Assembly (NCBI GenBank): GCA_963762825.1
Contig: CAVXLZ010000002.1
Location: forward strand, 1,054,001 to 1,118,000
Reading direction: 5' to 3'
DNA: 64,000 nt
Source of the DNA: Miltoncostaea sp963762825
GTDB lineage: Bacteria; Actinomycetota; Thermoleophilia; Miltoncostaeales; Miltoncostaeaceae
Position numbers and translations under genes: made by a program. The notes under the pieces are model-generated. The model saw only the letters and a program-made list of their open reading frames with translations. It was not told the origin of the DNA and searched no databases. This document shows, in pieces, positions 1 through 12,463 of the stretch; the stretch's first letter is position 1; the number at the start of each line of letters is the position of its first letter.

Positions 1-332
1 GCCAGCAGCAGCGCCTGTGCATCGCCCGCGCGATCGCGGTCGAGCCCGAGGTGATCCTGATGGACGAGCCCTGCTCGGCGCTCGATCCGATCTCGACGCT
101 CGCGATCGAGGACCTCATGAACGACCTGGTCAAGCAGTACACGATCGTGATCGTGACCCACAACATGCAGCAGGCGGCGCGCGTCTCGCACCGCACGGCC
201 TTCTTCACCGTGAACGGGATGGACCAGGGTGAGCGCTACGGGGTCCTCGCCGAGCACGGCGAGACCGAGCAGATCTTCACCGCGCCCACCGACAAGCGCA
301 CCCAGGACTACATCACCGGGCGTTTCGGCTAG
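1..332 (+). CDS. pstB: Phosphate ABC transporter ATP-binding protein PstB, C-terminal part
   Basis: The window opens inside this gene; the frame begins at base 3 with the end of the ABC signature (QQQRLCIARAIA). Walker B follows as VILMDEPCSALDP, and the switch histidine is in IVIVTHNMQQAARVS. The CSALDP variant and the THNMQQA motif are typical of PstB, the cytoplasmic ATPase that drives the PstCA phosphate channel. About 110 residues are present, so the Walker A half lies outside the window. The C-terminus (TEQIFTAPTDKRTQDYITGRFG) is also PstB-like. The next gene is convergent and ends only 14 bases away. A phoU gene often follows pstB but is not here. Confidence 0.95.
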   Translation, partial: QQQRLCIARAIAVEPEVILMDEPCSALDPISTLAIEDLMNDLVKQYTIVIVTHNMQQAARVSHRTAFFTVNGMDQGERYGVLAEHGETEQIFTAPTDKRTQDYITGRFG

Positions 333-346
333 CGCCGGATTCAGGC

Positions 347-2216
347 TCAGGCGTCGGCCAGCAGGGACGGGCGCGGAGCCGGCAGGGCGCCCGACTCCTC
401 GAGGCGGTTCAGGGCCTCGACCGCCGGAGGCCAGAACTGCGTTCCCGAGCAGCTCCGACACTCCGTGAGCGCCTCCTCGGTGGTGAGGGGGTCGTTGTAC
501 TCGCGCGCGCTGGTCATGGCGTCCCAGCAGTCGGCGAGGGTCAGGATGCGGGCGCCCTCCGGGATCGACGCGCCGTCGATCCCGTCGGGGTAGCCCCCGC
601 CGTTCCAGAACTCGTGGTGGTGGGCCACCCACTCCACCTGATCGGGATCGAGCACCTCCGAGACGATGCGGGCGCCCAGGCGGGCGTGATCCTGCATCAG
701 GGCCCGCTCCGCGTCGGTGAGGCCCTCCGGCTTGAGCAGGATTGCGTCGGGGATCCCGATCTTGCCGACGTCGTGCACCAGCCCCGCCTCGCGCAGCCGC
801 GCCGTCTGCTCCGGAGTCCACCCGAGAGCGGTGGCCAGCATGACGGCCATGTCGGCGACCCGGATCGAGTGCAGCTGAGTGGCCGCGTCCTTCGCGTCGA
901 TCGCGCGAGCCAGGGCGCGCAGTGCGGCGATGCCGTCGGCGCGCGCCATCTGCCGTGCGCGGCTGTTGGGGGAGAAGTCGGCCATCAGGTCGCCGCTGAA
1001 GCGGAATGCGCCGTCACGGCCGTGGGTCTTGGCCCAGTAGAGGGCCGCGTCGGCCTGCTGGAGCAGCCCGTCGGCGTCGAGGTCGTCTCTCAGGGTGGCG
1101 ACGCCGAGCGACGCGGTCAGGCGGCCGACCCCCTGTGGGAAGTCGGCGGCGCCCATCGCCTGCCGGATGCGCTCGGCGACCGCGAGGGCCGCCTCGCCGT
1201 CGGTGTCCGGCAGCAGCATGAGGAACTCCTCGCCGCCGATGCGGGCGATCAGATCGCCGCCGCGCGCGGCCTGGCTCAGGCGGCGCGCCGTCTCCACCAG
1301 CACGAGGTCGCCGACCGGGTGGCCGAAGGTGTCGTTCACGGCCTTGAAGTGGTCGAGGTCGATCATGATCGCGCTCAGCGGCCGGCCGGCGTCGCGGGCG
1401 CGTGAGGCCGTCTCCTGCAGGCGGTCGTGCAGGAGACGCTGATTGGAGAGGCTCGTCGAGGGGGTCGGTGTCGGCCAGATGGCGCAGGCGCTCGGTTGCG
1501 GCGATCAGCGCGTCGAGGACGCGCTGGCGGCTGCGCGCCACGAGCCGCCACGTGGCGAGGCCGAGGAGGGTCGCGAGCACCGCCGTGCCTCCGGTGAGGC
1601 CGATGATGCGCCTGGTCGCGGCCTCCACGCGTGCGTTGGCGACCCCGAGCTCGATGCCGTTCTCCCGCGCCCACGCCCTCGCCGAGTCCTTGAGGTCCTC
1701 CACCGCCGGCACGAGGAGCTTGATGAAGGCACGGTCGGCTTCGGATCCCCGCTCCGCCGGGCCTCCCCGGGCGGCGATCAGGGCGACGAGGGCGCCGCCC
1801 CGGCCGAGGGTCTGGTCGATTGCCGCCTGCTTGGCGGGGGACCTGCTCGCCAGATCGCGTTCACTGAGCGCGTGAGCCTCCCCCAGCAGCGTGAGCACGG
1901 TCCGCCCGATCTCGGGCGGGATGCCCGTGCCTCCGCTGGCCCGGTGGCGCCAGAAGACGCTTTCCTGCTCGGTGAACGTGCTCCGGAGCGTGGCGAGGCG
2001 GATCTGTGACTGCTGCGCGCCCCGGTATTCCTGGAGGTCGTGCACCATGCCGCGACCGGTGACCGCCGCCACCGCCAGCACCACGAGCGCCAGGCCGACC
2101 AGGATCAACATCTGCACCGCCTGCAGCAGGCGCTCGGTGCGCGCGGCGGCGGCCCAGTCGCTCTCGCGGTGCACGCCGGCGTCCGGGCCCGGCGCGGGAT
2201 CGGGTCTCGGAGACAT
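347..2216 (-). CDS. GGDEF/HD-GYP cyclic-di-GMP protein, frameshifted
   Basis: This is a membrane-bound protein expected to make and degrade cyclic-di-GMP. An N-terminal TM helix, a periplasmic sensor-like region and a second TM helix precede a GGDEF domain (IGGEEF, with an RGGD inhibitory site five residues before it). An HD-GYP domain follows (HDVGKIGIP, HHHEFWNGGGYP). The two halves lie in different frames. The junction is near 1457-1464, where DTDPL should continue as TSLSNQRLL; removing one base, for example from the CCCCC run at 1460-1464, restores one frame of about 622 codons. I chose the ATG at 2216, which has AGGTG just upstream; a GTG at 2270 is possible but would put the start inside a terminator hairpin. 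The break may be a true mutation or a sequencing error. The C-terminal CRSCSG replaces the more usual ECAGTQF context. Confidence 0.85.
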
Positions 2217-2265
2217 CACACCTGGTGTGTCGGCCCCGGCACGGCGTTTCTTAGCGAGGTCCCCG

Positions 2266-2294
2266 CCCACCCGGGCCGCGGCGGCCCGGGTGGG
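2266..2294 (-). terminator. Strong hairpin downstream of aconitase
   Basis: Perfect 13-bp inverted repeat, CCCACCCGGGCCG (2266-2278) and CGGCCCGGGTGGG (2282-2294), with a 3-base loop. It starts 9 bases after the aconitase stop on the minus strand. No U-tract follows, as is common for hairpin terminators in high-GC actinobacteria. It also separates aconitase from the GGDEF gene on the same strand. Confidence 0.8.
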
Positions 2295-2302
2295 TCGTCA
2301 GA

Positions 2303-4999
<2,697 letters not shown>

Positions 5000-5109
5000 G
5001 GCAGGCTCCTCCTGGGGGTGTGCGATGCGACCAGAAAGCCTACCGTTCCGGCGCACTTCTGACGCGGACGGATCCTGAACCGGGCGTCGCGGAGAGGTTC
5101 CATGCATGA

Positions 5110-5360
5110 GTGGCCCACGCGCCCCTTCGATTCTCGGCGCACGCGCTCCGAAGGATGGAGCTCAGGGGCATCACGCGGGAAGAGGTCGGAGTGGTGCTCG
5201 AACGCGACGGGGGAGTTCTCCAGCGCTGCACAGGCCGATGGGCCCTGAAGCCGAGATCGGAGGGCGGTGGATCACGGTGATCCGGCGCCCCAACGGGACC
5301 ATCCACACCGTCGCCCCGGGTCGCGGTAGGGGGGAGGAGCGTCTACTCTGGCGACCATGA
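5110..5360 (+). pseudogene. DUF4258-like toxin candidate, frameshifted
   Basis: This is a small protein split over two frames. From a GTG at 5110 the first frame reads VAHAPLRFSAHALRRMELRG, then ITREEVGVVLERDG and CTGRWALK. The second frame reads AEIGGRWITVIRRPNGTIHTV to the stop at 5360. Together they give the DUF4258 pattern: an N-terminal S.HA..RM..RGI..EEV and a C-terminal GRW.TVI...G.IHTV. A single missing base at about 5248-5249 (AAA read as AA) restores one frame of 83 residues. Its stop overlaps the ATG of the DUF2283 gene (ATGA). DUF4258 and DUF2283 genes are often paired and have been proposed as a toxin-antitoxin-like module; activity here is inference. The frameshift may be inactivation or an assembly error. 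Confidence 0.7.
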
Positions 5361-5629
5361 GTACCACGGTCTTCACCGCGACCTACGACCCGGAGGCCGA
5401 CGCGCTCGCGATCGACCTCGAGGGGTCCGGCGCTGGGCGATCGGCGCGCACCGAGCACCTCGATGAGCGGCGGTTCGTGGACTACGACGCCACGGGGCGG
5501 ACGATCGCGATCGAGCTGCTCGACGTCTCCGGCGGGGTGGTCTTCGACGGTCTCCCCGAGACGGGGCTCGTCCGCGGCGTCGTCGATCGCCTCGCGGCCG
5601 ACCAGGGCTGGTCCCACAGCCGCGCCTGA
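5357..5629 (+). CDS. DUF2283 family protein, putative antitoxin partner
   Basis: A 90-residue protein with the DUF2283 layout: an initial beta-strand Y.PEADALAIDL, then a strand with D.RRFVDYDATGRTIAIELLDVS followed by a GG motif. The family has a small beta fold that typically sits next to DUF4258 proteins. The ATG overlaps the stop of the upstream frameshifted DUF4258 gene, so the two were probably translationally coupled. The extra C-terminal stretch (GLPETGLVRGVVDRLAADQGW) may be where it contacts its partner, but that is only a guess. It is intact while its partner is broken, as expected if the partner were toxic. Confidence 0.7.
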   Translation: MSTTVFTATYDPEADALAIDLEGSGAGRSARTEHLDERRFVDYDATGRTIAIELLDVSGGVVFDGLPETGLVRGVVDRLAADQGWSHSRA

Positions 5630-5636
5630 GCAGAGG

Positions 5637-7317
<1,681 letters not shown>

Positions 7318-7622
7318 GAAACCTCTTCGGAATGGTGTTCTCGGGCATCGAGCGCCTCCCGGAGGGGCGCCGTCTCGCCACCGACTGCAGTGGAGTCTGA
7401 CACTCGTAGGGAGTTGCGCGTCGCTCGATCGAGTGGAGTCACGCGACCCGGTCCGCCAGGGCCGACCCGCCCTCGTCGGGGCCAGAGCGGCGCGACTCGG
7501 CGCCCCGGCGCCCAGGCCGCTCCCGACGAGAGCCCACTCGGGCACCCACAGTACCCACCATCGGGGAGGGTCACCAGCCGCCCCGCTTCCCGCCCCGGCC
7601 GGCTCGCGCGGTCGAGAGGCGG
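7318..7622. other. Intergenic region upstream of ettA
   Basis: About 300 bases without a convincing gene. Open frames on both strands have no recognisable motif and poor starts. It should hold the ettA promoter and leader, but I cannot pick a clear promoter. The ettA ribosome binding site lies at its left edge. Confidence 0.4.
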
Positions 7623-7895
7623 TCAGTCGGTGACCCGGACCAGGAGGACCGAGCACGGCGCCGGCGAAGCCACCGATGCTGCGCGGCCGATGGTCCCGTG
7701 TCCGCAGGAAGTTCCTCTCGACACGGCCCCATGGGACGCCGCCACCAGCAGGTCGACGCCCTCCTCTGCCGCCCAGCGCCCGATCGCCACCGGTGGGTAA
7801 CCGCGGATCAACGTCGTGCGCGCGCCGGTCTGGCGTCCGGCGTCTTCGGGGAGGCGTCGCGCCGCCTCGCTCTCGCCCGAGGGCGCCTGCCCTGA
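7623..7895 (-). pseudogene. Universal stress protein (UspA) C-terminal remnant
   Basis: The frame encodes ESEAARRLPEDAGRQTGART followed by IRGYPPVAIGRWAAEEGVDLLVAASHG and ends with PCSVLLVRVTD. This is the C-terminal half of a UspA fold: the A..ADLLV.GSHG strand and the PC.VLLVR end strand. No start codon exists before TTG within the similar region; the frame is closed by TGA at 7896-7898, and the N-terminal half with the DGS motif is absent. The glycine-rich nucleotide loop (G..G..GS) is replaced by GTSCGHGTIGRA. I read it as a decayed gene; a second short similar-looking stretch upstream in another frame (EGLEAVPVVRS) may be more of the same wreck. Confidence 0.5.
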
Positions 7896-8059
7896 TCAGG
7901 CAGGCGAAGTGCGATCATGAGCGCACGACCGGCACGGCCTCCAGGCCCTCTCGGATGAGCAGGCTCGCGGCGTGGGTCTCCGAGTCTCGGGGAATCCTCG
8001 GGCGGGATCATCGATCGCCTCGTCGGGGGTAGGACCGCCTTTCTCGACGGGAGCGGATC

Positions 8060-8767
8060 GTGGAGTTCGGCTCGATCGAGCACGCGGCGGTGCTCGCGAC
8101 CACCTTGCTGCTCTGTCTCGTGGCGGCACTCGCGCCGCCTCGGCGGCCCGGCGTCGCCTGGCTCACCGCCGCGCGCGTCCTCGCGGTTGTGCTGGTGGCG
8201 AACGAGATCACGATCCGGATCGTGTTGCTGGCCGACCGCGATTGGAACTGGGATACCGACCTGCCGCTCCAGCTCTCGGACGCGGCCCTCGTCGCCGCGG
8301 CCGTGGCGCTGTGGACGCCGCGACCACCTCGCCTGGCCTATGAGCTGGCCTATTTCTGGGCCTTCAGCGCGACCCTGCAGGCGGTGCTCACGCCCGACCT
8401 GAGGCAGGGGCCCGACCACTACTTCTTCTGGGCCTTCTTCATCGCCCACTCGGGCGTGTTGATCGCGGCCTCCTACCTGAGCTGGGGGCGGGGCCTGGCG
8501 CCCGAGCCGGGCGCCGTCAAACGGGCGCTCCTCGCGTCGCTCGCGTGGACCTGCGTCGCGGCGCTCGGCACGCTGGCGACCGGCGGCAACTACATGTTCC
8601 TGCGCGAGCGACCCGAGGGCGGCAGCCTCCTCGACCTCTTCGGGCCCTGGCCCTGGTACCTGCTGGGCGCGGGTGCGCTCGCCATCCTCGTGTTCGTACT
8701 GCTGGCCCGGATCCGGCGCGTCCATCCGCCTGCCTGGCGGGGGGGTGAGACCGGGGCGGGGGGATGA
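8060..8767 (+). CDS. TIGR02206 family integral membrane protein (YwaF-like)
   Basis: A 235-residue protein with about six or seven TM helices. It shows the TIGR02206/YwaF pattern: a buried aromatic-polar segment WDTDLPLQLSDAA after TM2-3, F.WAFSATLQAVLTPDL, and FFWAFFIAHSGVL, ending with FGPWPWYLLGAG. The role of the family is unknown; TM segments carry conserved polar residues, so transport or sensing is possible but unproven. The GTG start at 8060 has GGGAG 7 bases upstream. It stands alone, divergent from the UspA remnant and convergent with the MFS gene, whose end lies 35 bases away. Confidence 0.8.
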   Translation: MEFGSIEHAAVLATTLLLCLVAALAPPRRPGVAWLTAARVLAVVLVANEITIRIVLLADRDWNWDTDLPLQLSDAALVAAAVALWTPRPPRLAYELAYFWAFSATLQAVLTPDLRQGPDHYFFWAFFIAHSGVLIAASYLSWGRGLAPEPGAVKRALLASLAWTCVAALGTLATGGNYMFLRERPEGGSLLDLFGPWPWYLLGAGALAILVFVLLARIRRVHPPAWRGGETGAGG

Positions 8768-8801
8768 GACCGGGAATCGTGCCCCGCCCGCCGGGTCCCG
8801 C

Positions 8802-10187
8802 TCATGGCGGAGCCGCTCGGCGATCCTCCCACTCCGCGGAATCGTCCGCCGCCGCCAGGACGTCGTCGGGGAGGTCGTATCGTCGGAAGACGACGTAGCC
8901 GACGAAGACGATCACGCCGGCCGTGGGACCGACCAGCCGGATGCCAAGCGGATCGTCGGCCGAGTTGCCGAGCAGGAGCAGCAGGGACAGCAGCAGCGGT
9001 GACACCGAGGTTGCGGTCTTCTCCACGAGGTTCTGGGTGCCGAAGTAGCTCCCTTCGCGCCGCATCCCGGTGGCGAGGCTGTCGTGGTCGATGACGTCGG
9101 CCGTGAGCGCGGCCGGGAAGAGGTAGACGCCGGCGAGCGGGACGCCCGCGACGGCCATCACGGCGAGGATCTGAACCTCCGTCGGAACTCCGGGAAGGAA
9201 GCCCGCGAAGAAGAGGAGCGGGAAGACGACCGACGTCCCGAACATGGCGGCGCGGTACGCCTGCCGCTTCGAGGTGCGTCGCGCGAAGCGCGAGAAGACG
9301 GGTACGACGATGAGCGTGGCCGTGAGCGTCGTGGCGGTGAGGATCGCCACCCACGTGCCGACCTCCTCTTCGCCGAGGACGGCCCTCACGTAGAACGGCA
9401 GCATGCCGAGGATCATCTGCAGCCCGACCTGGAACAGCACGAAGGTCGGCAGGAAGAGGAGGAAGTAGCGGTTTGAGAGGGTCATCCGCAGACCCTCGCG
9501 AAACGAGGTGGTGAGCGGCGGGGGAGTGAACCGGCGCGCCCGGCTCCACACCCCGACCATCCCGATGTATCGGAACGCGAGGGCGACGATCGCCATCGCG
9601 AGTGCCATCGCCTGGAACCCGGCCAGGTCGACGAGCAGCCCGCTGCCCACGAGGCCGACCGCCCCGCCGGCCACGCCGAAGTAGACGCGGATGCCGACGA
9701 TGCTCAGGCGCTCGCCGCTCGTGGGCGCGAGCTCGGGCATGAGCGCCTCGTAGGGGCCGCTGCTCAGGGTGCTGAACAGATAGTGGAGCTCCAGCATGAG
9801 GAAGAGGTATGCGCCGATCAGGGCAGGGCCGGCACTCGACGGTGGCGTGAAGAGCAGGAACGCCGTGAGCGCCCAGAGGGGGGTCGTCGCAAGGATGAAG
9901 GGCAGCCGGCGTCCGAGCCGGGTACGGGTGCGATCGCTCCAGTGCCCGATCAGCGGGTCGTCAACGGCCTCGAAGAGGTTCGCGGCGAAGAGCAACGCGC
10001 CAACGGCCCCGAGCGGCAGGAGCGATTCCAGGTCCGCGTCCTCCGGCGGCGCGAAGTAGTAGACGAGCCAGGCGCCGCGACTCTGGGTGAGGGCCTCGCC
10101 CCCGATGCTGCTGGACGCGTAGAGGAAGCGCGTCCGGCGCGGGAGCGCCCCCCCCACCCTCGCCGCTGCGTCGAGCGGTTCAGGCAC
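8802..10187 (-). CDS. GPH-family MFS transporter (MelB-like sugar:cation symporter)
   Basis: A 461-residue protein with 12 predicted TM helices. The GPH/MFS_2 signature is clear: NLFEAVDDPLIGHWSDRTRTRLGRRLPFI in the TM2-3 loop, and a second-half NLVEKTATSVSPLL. Members carry glycosides, pentosides or hexuronides with Na+ or H+; the substrate here cannot be read from sequence. The ATG at 10187 overlaps the end of the acyl-CoA synthetase gene by 8 bases, so the two are co-transcribed and probably translationally coupled. That pairing with a lipid enzyme hints that the cargo may be a lysolipid or amphiphile rather than a simple sugar, since MFS_2-type lysolipid carriers exist; this is inference. 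Confidence 0.85.
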   Translation of the reverse strand: MPEPLDAAARVGGALPRRTRFLYASSSIGGEALTQSRGAWLVYYFAPPEDADLESLLPLGAVGALLFAANLFEAVDDPLIGHWSDRTRTRLGRRLPFILATTPLWALTAFLLFTPPSSAGPALIGAYLFLMLELHYLFSTLSSGPYEALMPELAPTSGERLSIVGIRVYFGVAGGAVGLVGSGLLVDLAGFQAMALAMAIVALAFRYIGMVGVWSRARRFTPPPLTTSFREGLRMTLSNRYFLLFLPTFVLFQVGLQMILGMLPFYVRAVLGEEEVGTWVAILTATTLTATLIVVPVFSRFARRTSKRQAYRAAMFGTSVVFPLLFFAGFLPGVPTEVQILAVMAVAGVPLAGVYLFPAALTADVIDHDSLATGMRREGSYFGTQNLVEKTATSVSPLLLSLLLLLGNSADDPLGIRLVGPTAGVIVFVGYVVFRRYDLPDDVLAAADDSAEWEDRRAAPP

Positions 10188-11970
10188 CGGGCCCGCCCTT
10201 GCCCCGGGTCCCCGGGTACAGGCGCTCGATCTCCTCCTGGAAGTGCTGCTCGCAGACCCGGCGCCGCAGTTTGAGGGTCGGGGTGACCTCCCCCTCCTCC
10301 GCCAGGAAGTCCCGCGCGAGCACCGCGAAGCGCCGCACCTGCTCGGGTCGTGAAAGCCGTCCGTTGACCTCCGCGACCACCGTTGCGATCAGCGCCTCCG
10401 CCTCCGCCTGGCTCGTCGCGTCCGTCCCCGCCGCGTCGCGGTCGAGCGTCACCAGCGCGACGAGGTACGGGCGTCGGTCCCCCACGACCAGGGCGTTCGC
10501 CACGAATCGCGACGCTCTCAGCGCGCCCTCGATGCTCTGGGGCGAGACGTTCTTGCCGCCGGGGGTGACGATCAGGTCCTTCTTGCGGTCGGTGATCGTG
10601 AGGAAGCCGTCGGCGTCGATGGAGCCGACGTCGCCGGTGCTCAGCCAGCCGTCGGTGCTCACGACCGCACGGGTCGCCTCCTCGTCGCCCCAGTAGCCGG
10701 CGAACACGTTCTCGCCGCGTACGAGGATCTCGCCGTCGTCGGCGATGCGCACTTCGACGCCCGGCAGGGGGAGACCCACCGTGCCGAGCCGGAACCGATC
10801 CGGGGTGTTGAGCGTCGCGACGGTGGTGCACTCGGTCAGGCCGTAGCCCTCGAGGACCGGCACGCCGAGCGCATGCAGGAACTCGGCGACCTCGCGGCCC
10901 AGCGGAGCCCCGCCCGAGATCACCACCCGCAGGCTCCCCCCGAGCCCCCGGCGAACCATGGAGAGGACGAGCCGGTCGGCCATCGCGTGCCGCAGTGCCA
11001 GGCGCGGGCCGAGCCGCTTACCCGCCCGGCGCCGACGGCTCGCCTCGCGGCCGACCGCGAACGCCCAGTCGGCGATCCGCCGCCGACCGCCGGTCGTCCT
11101 CGCAACCCGTGCCGCGATGGTCCGCGCCACGCCCTCGAACACCCTTGGCACGCTCGGGAAGATGGTCGGGCGCACGGCGCGCAGGGCGCCCGGCAGCGCC
11201 GCGGTCTCGGGGCAGAGGGCGATGGTCAGCCCGAGACGCGGGCCCGTCAGCTCGACCAGTCGGGCGAAGACGTGGGCCAGCGGCAGGTGCAGCACGGTCC
11301 TGTCCCCCGGCTCGACCAGCCCGCGGACGCGGCACACCATTTCGACCATCTCCCAGTAGTTGCGATGGGTGAGCATGCAGCCTTTGGGAGGCCCGGTCGT
11401 GCCCGAGGTGTAGACGCAGGTGAGCAGGTCGCGCTCGGCGATCGCCGAGCTCGCCGCGTCGACCGCCCCGGGGTTCGCATCGAGGTACCGCCGCCCATCG
11501 CGGCGGACCTCGTCGAGCGAGCGATCGCCGCCGGAGAACGGCTCGACCGCCACGACCAGCTCGAGCGCCCTGAGATCGGCGCGGACACTCCCGATCTTGG
11601 CGTACTGGCCCTCGTCCTCGCACACCGCGATGCGCGCACCCGAGTCCGAGAGCACGTGGAGGCAGTCCGACGCCGAGGCGCCGGGGTAGGTCGGCACGAC
11701 GACCGCCCCGATGCAGATCAGGGCCTGGTCGCAGAGGATCCATTCCAGGCGCGTGCGACAGAGGATCGCGACCCGGTCCCCCTTCGCGATCCCGAGCGAG
11801 AGGAACCCGGCGGCGAGCTCCTCGACCGCTCGCCCCGCCTCATCCCAGGACACCTCGCGCCACTCCGGATGGGCGTGCACGAGGAAGGCGGGCCGATCGG
11901 GGGGGTCCTCGACGGCCGCTCGCCAGGTCCTCGCCACGGTGCGTTGGGGGATGCAACGTGGCTCGGGCAC
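10180..11970 (-). CDS. Long-chain acyl-CoA synthetase (FadD/AMP-dependent ligase)
   Basis: Activates fatty acids to acyl-CoA through an acyl-adenylate. The adenylate-forming signature is TSGTTGPPKGCMLTH; later come YGLTE, STGDVGSIDADGFLTITDRKKDL and the A10 lysine region in TPTLKLRR near the C-terminus. The 596-residue length matches FadD15-type synthetases. The frame is open to 12297, but similarity starts at VPEPRCIPQRTVARTW, so I use the GTG at 11970 with GAGAGG about 9 bases upstream. It is the first gene of a two-gene operon with the GPH transporter downstream. Confidence 0.9.
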   Translation of the reverse strand: MPEPRCIPQRTVARTWRAAVEDPPDRPAFLVHAHPEWREVSWDEAGRAVEELAAGFLSLGIAKGDRVAILCRTRLEWILCDQALICIGAVVVPTYPGASASDCLHVLSDSGARIAVCEDEGQYAKIGSVRADLRALELVVAVEPFSGGDRSLDEVRRDGRRYLDANPGAVDAASSAIAERDLLTCVYTSGTTGPPKGCMLTHRNYWEMVEMVCRVRGLVEPGDRTVLHLPLAHVFARLVELTGPRLGLTIALCPETAALPGALRAVRPTIFPSVPRVFEGVARTIAARVARTTGGRRRIADWAFAVGREASRRRRAGKRLGPRLALRHAMADRLVLSMVRRGLGGSLRVVISGGAPLGREVAEFLHALGVPVLEGYGLTECTTVATLNTPDRFRLGTVGLPLPGVEVRIADDGEILVRGENVFAGYWGDEEATRAVVSTDGWLSTGDVGSIDADGFLTITDRKKDLIVTPGGKNVSPQSIEGALRASRFVANALVVGDRRPYLVALVTLDRDAAGTDATSQAEAEALIATVVAEVNGRLSRPEQVRRFAVLARDFLAEEGEVTPTLKLRRRVCEQHFQEEIERLYPGTRGKGGPGA

Positions 11971-12463
11971 GGCAAGGGTCCTCTCAGCGGCTCTGCCGAC
12001 GAACTCGGCCTGCGGTGGCGCTCGCCTCAGGCGTCCCGGAGTCTGCAGGGTCGGTGCGCTTACCAGCAGGGCGCCGTCCGGGCGAGACCCCCGCTCCCTC
12101 AAGCCGGACCTCCGCGAGGGTCTCGCAGCGGTTCCTCCACGACGAGTGCTCTCGGCGTGGGCGCTCGGCCGCGGTGAGCATCGGTGCATTCGTGGGCTGG
12201 TCAGGCGTTGGCACCCCAACACCCTCCTTCGGGGACCCGGACCTTCGCGACCAGGTGCCGCTGCCGGTGTGCGGTCAACACACCTCGGGCGCGCCACTCG
12301 CGATCACGCCCAGCACCAGGCAAGGCTAGGGGCGAAGCCTGCCCCTCGCGTGCGTGAGGGGTTCAGGCGAGGTGCGGGTTTCTACGGCACCGCTGTGTCG
12401 ACGACCCCGACCGGTTCCCTGGGTGCGCTCGGAGCCGACCCCGTCACCCGTCTCTCCGAGAGG
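11971..12463. other. Intergenic region between FTR1 and acyl-CoA synthetase genes
   Basis: About 490 bases. Open frames here are extensions or shadows with Arg/Pro/Gly-rich composition and no motif. No tRNA cloverleaf or repeat array was seen. It must contain the promoter of the acyl-CoA synthetase operon and the end of the FTR1 transcript. A short imperfect inverted repeat (GGCAGGCTTCGCCCC on the minus strand near 12326-12342) could be part of an FTR1 terminator, but this is weak. Confidence 0.4.

Noticed and set aside
1440..1480. Programmed ribosomal frameshift in the GGDEF gene
   Set aside because: There is no slippery heptamer with a following pseudoknot that I can see; an indel is simpler.
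11971..12297. N-terminal extension of the acyl-CoA synthetase frame
   Set aside because: No similarity to adenylating enzymes and Arg/Pro-rich; the GTG at 11970 has a good ribosome binding site.
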